This document shows, one piece after another, positions 1-4,878 of a stretch of DNA of 5,661 nt. The stretch is from assembly GCA_004375785.1 (NCBI GenBank), contig SOKM01000287.1, positions 1-5,661 on the forward strand, read 5' to 3'. Source of the DNA: Candidatus Cloacimonadota bacterium. GTDB lineage: Bacteria; Hydrothermota; E44-bin80. Each line of letters begins with the position of its first letter. The stretch's first letter is position 1. The notes below the pieces were generated by a model that was given only the letters and a program-made list of their open reading frames with translations, made no database searches and was not told where the DNA came from. The translations under genes were made by a program, and so were the position numbers.

Positions 1-1091
1 TTTGCGAGGACTTCCTTAAATGCTTTAAGGAAGCGCTGGTTCTGCTCCATTGTTCCAATGGTTACCCTACAAAATTCAGGTATTCCATAGCCCGCAAGTG
101 GTCTAATAATAATCCCCTTCTTTTGTAATTCCAGAAAAAGTTTTTTCACATCCATACCCGGTTTTAAGGTGATGAAATTCGTGCAGGAAGGAATATAAAA
201 AATATCCATTTTCTTAAACTCTTTTGTCAGGTATTCTTTTCCTTCCTTAATGACTTTTATTGTTCTTCTTACATGCTCTTCATCATTTAAAGCTGCGAGT
301 GCACCAATTTGACCAAGCCTGTTTACATTAAAGGGAATCCTTGTTTTCCTGATATCGCTGACAATTTTTGGGGGTGCGATTCCATAGCCAATTCTTGCAC
401 CGGCAAGACCGTATATCTTTGAAAAAGTTCTCAGGATAAGAACATTTTTGTTCTCTTTAACAAATTTTATAGAATTCGGGAAATCTTCACCTTTTACAAA
501 CTCGTAATAGGCTTCATCAAGCATAATTAGGATTCCATCAGGGATGGAGTAAACAAAGTCCTCTATTTCCTTCGTCCCGAGTTTTGTGCCGAGGGGATTA
601 CAGGGATTATCTAAATAGATAATCTTTGTTCTCTCACTAACAGCATCCCTTATTGCGTTAAGGTCATGTGTGTAATTTTTCTCCGGGATAGCGATGAAAG
701 TTGCGCCCATTACATTTGCTGAGATCTTTGCAATTAAAAACGCTTGCTCTCCAGTTATAAATTCATCCCCAGGGGAGAGGTAAGCCAATGGTGCATAAAG
801 GATCAGTTCAACGGAGCCATTAGCCATAATTAGGTTTTCCTCTGCAACGCCAATGTGCTGTGCAATACCTCTTTTTACATAGTAGCATTCATCATCAGGA
901 TAGAGATACATTTCTTTAATACTGTCTCTCATTGCTTCAAGAGCTTTTGGCGAGGTTCCTGCAGAACTTTCGTTTGATGCGAGTTTAATGATTTCTTCTG
1001 TTATACCGAGTTCCCTCCTCAATTCTTCTATAGGTTTTCCAGGGACATACGGTCTAACATTGTTTAGCGCCTTTCTTGGTTCTACAGACAT
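1..1091 (-). CDS. hisC: Histidinol-phosphate aminotransferase (HisC), 3' end cut by window edge
   Basis: A PLP-dependent fold-type I aminotransferase that swaps the amino group between glutamate and imidazole-acetol phosphate in histidine biosynthesis; cytosolic. 363 codons are present without a stop. The last ones read EVLA, the usual family end, so only a few residues are missing. Landmarks: RPYVPGKPIEEL at residues 13-24, KLASNE at 36-41, YPD at 64-66, NPLGT with the PLP-ring Asn165, LDEAYYEF with Asp192 and Tyr195, RTFSKIYGLAGARIGYG with the Schiff-base Lys225 and phosphate-binding Arg233, and RVTIGT with the substrate-carboxylate Arg342. The ATG at 1091 sits 3 bases after a strong Shine-Dalgarno. 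Oddities: the usual GS(D/N)E reads GSVE at 92-95, NENP reads NESS at 40-43, and NPNNPTG reads NPCNPLG. The family is certain. An aromatic amino-acid aminotransferase is the main alternative, because HisC paralogues often have that role. No other his gene is visible. Confidence 0.9.
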   Translation of the reverse strand, partial: MSVEPRKALNNVRPYVPGKPIEELRRELGITEEIIKLASNESSAGTSPKALEAMRDSIKEMYLYPDDECYYVKRGIAQHIGVAEENLIMANGSVELILYAPLAYLSPGDEFITGEQAFLIAKISANVMGATFIAIPEKNYTHDLNAIRDAVSERTKIIYLDNPCNPLGTKLGTKEIEDFVYSIPDGILIMLDEAYYEFVKGEDFPNSIKFVKENKNVLILRTFSKIYGLAGARIGYGIAPPKIVSDIRKTRIPFNVNRLGQIGALAALNDEEHVRRTIKVIKEGKEYLTKEFKKMDIFYIPSCTNFITLKPGMDVKKLFLELQKKGIIIRPLAGYGIPEFCRVTIGTMEQNQRFLKAFKEVLA

Positions 1092-1094
1092 ACC

Positions 1095-1102
1095 ACCTCC
1101 TC
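1095..1102 (-). promoter_or_regulatory. Strong ribosome binding site of hisC
   Basis: On the minus strand GAGGAGGT lies 3 bases before the ATG at 1091, a near-perfect complement to the 16S rRNA tail. It fixes the hisC start. No convincing -35/-10 pair is seen between it and the upstream gene, so hisC may depend on readthrough from the aldehyde dehydrogenase or on a weak promoter. Confidence 0.8.
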
Positions 1103-1142
1103 ATTAAGATTTGTCCACAGAGCACTTGCTTGAGCAAATCCT

Positions 1143-1272
1143 AAATTCCAAGCATCAAATTCCAAACAAATTCCAATAACCAAATACCAAATGACCAAAA
1201 TAAATTAGTTTGGAATTTTGAACATTGAGATTTGGAGCTTGTTTGTAATTTATGATTTATAATTTGGAATTT
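1143..1272. repeat. AAATTCCAA-rich imperfect inverted repeat (dispersed-type intergenic element)
   Basis: The word AAATTCCAA occurs three times forward (1143, 1157 and 1168) and twice inverted as TTGGAATTT (1210 and 1264). The two halves, about 1143-1200 and 1207-1272, form an imperfect palindrome with arms of roughly 60 bases around a short AT-rich centre. It fills most of the gap between the aldehyde dehydrogenase stop and the hisC Shine-Dalgarno. No ORF or promoter is evident in it. Similar AT-rich palindromes recur in intergenic DNA of many uncultured bacteria (recalled, not searched). It could fold in RNA and reduce readthrough into hisC, but lacks the GC stem and U-tract of an intrinsic terminator. 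Confidence 0.6.
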
Positions 1273-1279
1273 TTCATTC

Positions 1280-1296
1280 ATCTGTGACTTCTGTGG
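1280..1296 (-). repeat. Short CCACAGAAGTCACAGAT motif at the 3' boundary of the aldehyde dehydrogenase
   Basis: Read on the minus strand, CCACAGAAGTCACAGAT begins 1 base after the TAA of the aldehyde dehydrogenase gene. A related word, CCATGAAGACACAAAGAT, lies on the plus strand at 2787-2804 beyond the other end of the same gene. Both point outward. They resemble the 'CCACAGA.GACACAGAG' debris frequent in metagenomic bacterial genomes. Function unknown. Confidence 0.35.
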
Positions 1297-1297
1297 T

Positions 1298-2740
1298 TTA
1301 CCGTTTTTGTCGTTTTATTACGACAAGTTTTATTTCAGTCATCTCTTCAACAGCGTATTTTAATCCTTCCCTTCCCATTCCGCTCTTTTTGACACCTCCG
1401 TAAGGCATATGGTCAACCCTGAATGTAGGAAAATCATTTAGAATCAGTCCTCCGACATTAATGGTATCTACTGCCTTAAAAATCTTATTTACATCTTTTG
1501 TATAAACACCCGCCTGGAGTCCGTATTTTGTTTCATCCGCAAGTTTTAGTGCTTCATCGAAGTTATCATATGGAACAATTGAGACCACAGGAGCAAAAAC
1601 CTCATCCTTTATTACCCTCATTTCTTTTGAAACATTTGTTAAGACCGTTGGGAAAATTATATTTCCTTCATTTTTCCCTCCTGTGAGCACCTTTGCACCC
1701 TTAGATTTTGCTTCTTCGAGCCACTCCATTGCCCTTGTTGTTTCTGATGTAGTAATCATTGGACCGATGTCAGTCTCTGGATTGAGCGGGTTGCCGAGTT
1801 TTAGTTTTTTTGTTTTCTCTACAAAAAGTGTGAGAAAATCATCAAAGAGCTTTCTGTTCACATATATCCTCTGGACTGAGATACAAACCTGTCCGGAATA
1901 TGCAAATGCGCCAACGATTAATCTATCAACAACACCGGGAAGGTCTTCGACATCCTCAACTACTACCGCACTGTTGCTGCCAAGTTCAAGGGTAACTGTT
2001 TTGAAACCTGCTTCCCTTTTAATGGTTTCCCCGACTGCAAGACTCCCTGTAAATGTAACCATATTTATTCTATCATCCTTAACAAGTTTCATTCCCACTT
2101 CACTTCCAGCACCGAAAAGGATATTTAAGACACCCTGTGGAAGCCCTGCATTCTCAAAAATGTCGATTAGTTTTAATGAAATAAGTGGAGTTACCGATGC
2201 AGGTTTCAGTATTACACTGTTTCCTGAAGCAATAGCTGGAGCGACCTTGTGTGCTACAAGGTTAAGTGGAAAATTAAAAGGGGTAATTGCAAGAATTACC
2301 CCCTTTGGAACCCTTATATAGAATCCAAAGTAATCCTTTCCACGCTCAGCCGCATCCATTGGAATGACTTCGCCGTAAATTTCTTTTGCTTCTATGGAGG
2401 CAAATTTGAACGTTTCTACTGCCCTTTTTACCTCTCCAAGCGCATAACGGATTGGTTTTCCAGATTCAAGAGAGATGAGTTTCGAAAGTTCTTTTTGATT
2501 CTCATCTATCTTTTTACTTACTTCTTCAAGGAGCCGTGCACGTTCATAAGCGGTCAGGGATTTTGATATTTGAAATGCGCTAACAGCTGCATCAATAGTG
2601 TTTTCAATATCTTTATCATCTGCTGTTGGAATCCTTCCAATAACTTCGTCTGTAAAGGGATTTACCACATCAAAATAATTTTTGCCCGGTTTCCATTTTC
2701 CGTTAATGAACATTTTTCCTTCAATTATTTTCTCATCCAT
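1298..2740 (-). CDS. NAD(P)+-dependent aldehyde dehydrogenase (lactaldehyde/succinate-semialdehyde dehydrogenase-like)
   Basis: A 480-residue cytosolic enzyme of the ALDH superfamily that oxidises an aldehyde to the acid with NAD+ or NADP+. Visible: TPFNFP with oxyanion-hole Asn156, ILKPAS with Lys179, FTGS at 230-233 in the Rossmann fold, LELGS with general base Glu252, GQVC with catalytic Cys286, DEVFAP with Glu380, and the C-terminal PYGGVKKSGMGREG. Overall it resembles the Methanocaldococcus MJ1411 lactaldehyde dehydrogenase from memory. Ser182 replaces the Glu that favours NAD+ in many ALDHs, so NADP+ may be accepted (inference). Start: the ATG at 2740 lies 7 bases after a good -10 box without a Shine-Dalgarno. 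An in-frame ATG at 2713 (residue 10, MFINGKW) follows GAAGGA and matches where MJ1411 begins, giving 471 residues. The frame is open 20 codons further upstream to 2800, but that part overlaps the promoter. The substrate cannot be read from the sequence. Confidence 0.93.
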   Translation of the reverse strand: MDEKIIEGKMFINGKWKPGKNYFDVVNPFTDEVIGRIPTADDKDIENTIDAAVSAFQISKSLTAYERARLLEEVSKKIDENQKELSKLISLESGKPIRYALGEVKRAVETFKFASIEAKEIYGEVIPMDAAERGKDYFGFYIRVPKGVILAITPFNFPLNLVAHKVAPAIASGNSVILKPASVTPLISLKLIDIFENAGLPQGVLNILFGAGSEVGMKLVKDDRINMVTFTGSLAVGETIKREAGFKTVTLELGSNSAVVVEDVEDLPGVVDRLIVGAFAYSGQVCISVQRIYVNRKLFDDFLTLFVEKTKKLKLGNPLNPETDIGPMITTSETTRAMEWLEEAKSKGAKVLTGGKNEGNIIFPTVLTNVSKEMRVIKDEVFAPVVSIVPYDNFDEALKLADETKYGLQAGVYTKDVNKIFKAVDTINVGGLILNDFPTFRVDHMPYGGVKKSGMGREGLKYAVEEMTEIKLVVIKRQKR

Positions 2741-2747
2741 TTGCGAA

Positions 2748-2776
2748 AATATAGCACCCCTATTAAGCAAAGTCAA
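2748..2776 (-). promoter_or_regulatory. Sigma70-like extended -10 promoter of the aldehyde dehydrogenase gene
   Basis: On the minus strand: -35 TTGACT (2776-2771), a 17-base spacer, then TATATT (2753-2748) preceded by TGC, the extended -10 motif. The expected transcription start is about 2741, one base before the ATG at 2740. The mRNA would then be leaderless for that start, or carry about a 28-base leader for the alternative ATG at 2713. Confidence 0.7.
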
Positions 2777-2786
2777 GAAAATTTTG

Positions 2787-2804
2787 CCATGAAGACACAA
2801 AGAT
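2787..2804 (+). repeat. Short CCATGAAGACACAAAGAT motif upstream of the aldehyde dehydrogenase promoter
   Basis: The plus-strand word at this position is the partner of the minus-strand motif at 1296-1280, sharing the GAAG(A/T)CACA core. The two copies flank the aldehyde dehydrogenase gene and face outward. No function can be assigned. Confidence 0.3.
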
Positions 2805-2841
2805 TTATTTTATAGATTAAAGCAATTCCATATTCGCTTTC

Positions 2842-2934
2842 TGTCAATATGAGATTGCCATCCTTCGTTCCACTCAGGACAGGCTTAACTTCGGTAAAGG
2901 GCTCGCAATGACAGTGCGTGTCAGTATGAGATTG
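2842..2934. repeat. REP-like dispersed element (TGTCA...GAGATTG / CGCAATGACA type)
   Basis: TGTCAATATGAGATTG at 2842-2857 recurs with one mismatch at 2919-2934, 77 bases on. Between them, TGTCA and ATTGC (2854) are answered by GCAATGACA (2905-2913) in inverted orientation. On the minus strand it reads TGTCATTGCGAGCC... through ...GGCAATCTCATATTGACA, the pattern of a short non-coding element scattered between genes in many uncultured bacteria (recalled, not searched). It lies in the divergent intergenic region, outside both promoters. An open frame runs through it on the minus strand, but the translation has no protein-like character. Confidence 0.6.
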
Positions 2935-2991
2935 ACTCCTCTCTTTGTTCTTGGAAGAGGGTTCAAGAGATAAAAAAATCACAAAAAAGAA

Positions 2992-3020
2992 CTTGACTTT
3001 TTGGAAATTATATGTATAAA
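2992..3020 (+). promoter_or_regulatory. Sigma70-like promoter of the TPL-family lyase gene
   Basis: CTTGACTT (2992-2999) contains -35 TTGACT (2993-2998). A 16-base spacer leads to TATAAA (3015-3020), with TG directly before it. Transcription should begin near 3027, giving a leader of about 190 bases before the lyase ATG, in contrast to the leaderless arrangement of accD. Confidence 0.65.
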
Positions 3021-3110
3021 TACTCTTGCCTTAAGGTTAAGATTGTTCTTTTAAAACTATTGTTACATGATGCCTTGTCTTAAATCAGAAAGGGGGTGAG
3101 TTTTTTTTAG

Positions 3111-3191
3111 ATGTTGGTTTTAAGAACCTGGAAGAAATTTGATATTCTGACAAAGGGCGTCATGGAATTAAGGAATCAGGTCAAGAGCTAA
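3111..3191 (+). CDS. Possible 26-residue leader peptide upstream of the lyase
   Basis: ATG to TAA, 26 codons, ending 28 bases before the lyase start. The peptide begins MLVLRTWKKFDILTKG and is basic, with one Trp (residue 7) and Asp at +4 (residue 11). TnaC, the leader peptide that controls tryptophanase operons, also has its essential Trp followed at +4 by Asp. The C-terminal proline of TnaC is missing here, and the 28-base gap leaves little room for Rho-dependent attenuation. AGAAAGGGGGTGA lies upstream (3087-3099), but its core is about 14 bases from the ATG, longer than ideal. The downstream enzyme looks more like a tyrosine than a tryptophan lyase, which weakens the parallel. It may be a chance ORF. 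Confidence 0.3.
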   Translation: MLVLRTWKKFDILTKGVMELRNQVKS

Positions 3192-3207
3192 GAGTTTTTA
3201 TACAAAC

Positions 3208-3215
3208 GAAGGAGG
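3208..3215 (+). promoter_or_regulatory. Ribosome binding site of the lyase gene
   Basis: GAAGGAGG ends 4 bases before the ATG at 3220. It is the only strong site near the start of the frame and fixes the start of the 481-residue protein. Confidence 0.8.
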
Positions 3216-3219
3216 AAAG

Positions 3220-4665
3220 ATGATTATAAAGGCATCAGATGGAAGAGAATTCCCCGTGGAGATGCATAAAACAAGGATGCTTCAGAAAATTACACTTATA
3301 CCAGCTGAAGAAAGACTAAAGGCTATTAAAGAAGCCGGTTACAATACATTCCAGCTTAAGACCAAGGATATATTTCTCGATATGCTCACCGACAGTGGAA
3401 CTAATGCAATGAGTGACAACCAGTTTGCTGGCTTTATGACCGCAGACGATGCGTATGCAGGTAGTATGACTTTTTATGATTTTGCTGACGCAGTTAAAGA
3501 TGTTATGGGCTACAAATATGTTATGAATGTGCATCAGGGAAGAGCAGCAGAACACCTCTTGGCAAAAACATTTGTTCAAAAGGGACAGGTTGTACCTACC
3601 AACTACCATTTTACTACTACAAAGGTTCATATTGAACTGCCTGGAGCACAAATCCTGGAGATATTCTTTGACGAGGCTCTCGAAACAAAAAGTACAAACC
3701 CCTTCAAAGGTTGTATGGACCCACAAAAACTACGAGATGTCATTAAGAAATATGGAAAAGAGAAGATATCATATGTAAGGATGGAAGCAACTGCTAATTT
3801 GCTTGGTGGACAGCCATTTTCAATGGCGAATTATAAGGAAATTATGAAGATTTCCAAGGAAGCCGGGCTTCTTACTGTATTGGATGGTAGTTTACTCTGC
3901 GAGAACGCATACCTCATAATGCAGAGGGAAGAGGGATATAAAGACAAGACTGTTGCAGAAATTGTGAAAGAGATGTGTAGTCTTGTTGATATATTTTACA
4001 TGAGCGGAAGGAAAAATACCTGTGTCAGGGGTGGCTGCATTGGAACAAATGATAAAAAACTCTTTGATGAGATAACACCATGGCTACCGGTTTATGAGGG
4101 ATTCTTTACATACGGTGGTATGTCACAGAGAGAAGTGGGTATGATGGCTGTTGGAATGAGAGAGATGATAGACCCGAGCGTGGCAGGTTGTGCGGTTGAG
4201 CAGGTAAAATATTTTGTTAACAGACTTGAAGAGACAGGAATCCCGGTGGTTACACCTCCTGGTGGATTGGCATGCCATATAGATGCAAGGAAATTTGTTC
4301 CTCATATCCCCAAAGAGGACTATATTGCTGGCGCATTGACCGCAGCCCTTTATATTGCATCTGGGGTGAGGTCGATGGAAAGGGGCACCATCTCAATGGA
4401 GAGGGATAAAGATGGCAATGAAGTTTACTGCGATTTAGAACTGACGAGAATTGCAATTCCAAGAAGGGTATACACAGTATCCCAGATTGAGTATGTAGTG
4501 GAGAGACTGAATTGGTTGTATAAAAACAGGGAACTGGTAAAAGGATTGAAATGGGTATCTGAACCGCCCGTTCTTAGATTTTTTCTTGGAAGTTTGGATG
4601 TACTCGATAATTGGTCAAGAAATTTATGTGATGCGTTCAAAAAAGATTATGGTCCTGATTTATAA
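3220..4665 (+). CDS. PLP-dependent beta-eliminating lyase, tyrosine phenol-lyase/tryptophanase family (TPL-like specificity residues)
   Basis: A 481-residue cytosolic member of the family that cleaves tyrosine to phenol, or tryptophan to indole, plus pyruvate and ammonia. Family landmarks: GYNTF (40-44), LTDSGTNAMSD (56-66), AYAGS with general acid Tyr79, HQGR (105-108), NLLGGQP with Asn193, Asp222, MSGRKN with PLP-Lys265, YGG (298-300), and RIAIPRRVYT with carboxylate-binding Arg410. Compared with Citrobacter TPL and E. coli TnaA (recalled), it has the TPL choices: Thr132 (TPL Thr124; Asp in TnaA), Arg388 in SMER (TPL Arg381), and Phe454-Phe455 (His-Phe in TnaA). Odd: Leu225 sits where both have PLP-contacting Arg217/226, Asp77 replaces the K+-ligand Glu69, and the segment after the lysine is one residue shorter. 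About 20 extra C-terminal residues follow the usual end. The family is certain and the substrate is not; the symbol tpl would fit if phenol release were shown. Confidence 0.9.
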   Translation: MIIKASDGREFPVEMHKTRMLQKITLIPAEERLKAIKEAGYNTFQLKTKDIFLDMLTDSGTNAMSDNQFAGFMTADDAYAGSMTFYDFADAVKDVMGYKYVMNVHQGRAAEHLLAKTFVQKGQVVPTNYHFTTTKVHIELPGAQILEIFFDEALETKSTNPFKGCMDPQKLRDVIKKYGKEKISYVRMEATANLLGGQPFSMANYKEIMKISKEAGLLTVLDGSLLCENAYLIMQREEGYKDKTVAEIVKEMCSLVDIFYMSGRKNTCVRGGCIGTNDKKLFDEITPWLPVYEGFFTYGGMSQREVGMMAVGMREMIDPSVAGCAVEQVKYFVNRLEETGIPVVTPPGGLACHIDARKFVPHIPKEDYIAGALTAALYIASGVRSMERGTISMERDKDGNEVYCDLELTRIAIPRRVYTVSQIEYVVERLNWLYKNRELVKGLKWVSEPPVLRFFLGSLDVLDNWSRNLCDAFKKDYGPDL

Positions 4666-4681
4666 GTGATGTTTCAACGAT

Positions 4682-4739
4682 GCAAAGGGTAGCCGCAGGC
4701 TTTAGCCTTTGCGTGTTGGAGTAGCAGAGCTTGCTCTGC
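4682..4739. repeat. Two adjacent short hairpins of dispersed-repeat type
   Basis: Hairpin 1: GCAAAGG (4682-4688) pairs with CCTTTGC (4706-4712), enclosing AGCC-GCA-GGCT (4691-4701). Hairpin 2: GCAGAGC (4724-4730) pairs with GCTCTGC (4733-4739); as RNA the loop becomes CUUG, a stable tetraloop. Neither is followed by a T-run, so they are not good intrinsic terminators themselves. The words GTAGCCGCAGGCTTTAGCC and GTAGCAGAGCTTGCTCTGC resemble intergenic repeats seen in many metagenomic bacterial genomes (recalled). In the lyase mRNA they would lie in the 3' UTR, ahead of the terminator. Confidence 0.55.
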
Positions 4740-4753
4740 GCTTGGATTGTAAG

Positions 4754-4814
4754 GGGCAGACCTATGCTTGTCCCGTTAGAGGAATTCCTCTAACGGGATG
4801 CATCTGCCCTTTTT
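4754..4814 (+). terminator. Strong Rho-independent terminator after the lyase gene
   Basis: A perfect 26-base palindrome (4772-4797, arms CCCGTTAGAGGAA, centre GAATTC) forms the upper stem. It is extended by ATGC (4764-4767) with GCAT (4800-4803) and by GGGCAG (4754-4759) with CTGCCC (4804-4809), separated by small internal loops. A run of five Ts (4810-4814) and more T-rich sequence follow at once. It separates the lyase transcript from accD. Confidence 0.85.
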
Positions 4815-4843
4815 GTTTATTGCTAATGGTATATAGATTTTTC

Positions 4844-4872
4844 TTGACTTCGTAAAATTCGTGTGATATTAT
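4844..4872 (+). promoter_or_regulatory. Sigma70-like extended -10 promoter of accD, predicted leaderless start
   Basis: -35 TTGACT (4844-4849), a 17-base spacer, -10 TATTAT (4867-4872) preceded by TGA (extended -10). Six bases follow before the ATG, so standard promoter geometry puts +1 on the A of the start codon (4879). The sequence before the ATG is a T7 run with no Shine-Dalgarno. Confidence 0.75.
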
Positions 4873-4878
4873 TTTTTT

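Larger units (their letters stand above)
3027..3219 (+). promoter_or_regulatory. Long 5' leader of the lyase mRNA, possibly regulatory
   Basis: About 190 bases separate the predicted transcription start from the lyase ATG. The leader holds a 10-codon ORF (3067-3099) with no ribosome site, a near-perfect anti-SD complement AGAAAGGGGGTGA (3087-3099), a T8 run (3101-3108), a 26-codon ORF (3111-3191), and a small hairpin inside that ORF: ATTC+TGAC at 3144-3151 pairs with GTCA and GAAT at 3159-3168. No GC-rich stem followed by a T-run is present, and I do not recognise a known riboswitch. Translational coupling or leader-peptide control is possible but unproven. Confidence 0.4.

Noticed and set aside
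1143..1272. CRISPR array suggested by repeated AAATTCCAA words
   Set aside because: Repeat units are 9 bases, irregularly spaced and in both orientations, with no spacers of uniform length and no cas genes.
1683..2321. A 212-codon open frame on the plus strand inside the aldehyde dehydrogenase gene
   Set aside because: It is the antisense shadow of a fully conserved enzyme and its translation is Ser/Thr-rich without any family motif.
2773..2982. A 69-codon open frame on the minus strand in the divergent intergenic region
   Set aside because: Most of it is translation of the REP-like element and the aldehyde dehydrogenase promoter; no SD and a His/Cys/Thr-rich nonsense composition.
3067..3099. 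A 10-codon ORF (MMPCLKSERG) in the lyase leader
   Set aside because: No Shine-Dalgarno, very short, and its stop overlaps the likely ribosome site of the next small ORF; too little to call a gene.
3101..3108. T8 run in the lyase leader as an attenuator terminator
   Set aside because: No GC-rich stem precedes it; the upstream sequence is a purine-rich ribosome-site-like stretch.
3220..4665. Calling the lyase a classical tryptophanase (tnaA)
   Set aside because: The position of the tryptophanase Asp is Thr132, the essential tryptophanase His is Phe454, and the SMER Arg is present, all favouring the TPL side of the family.
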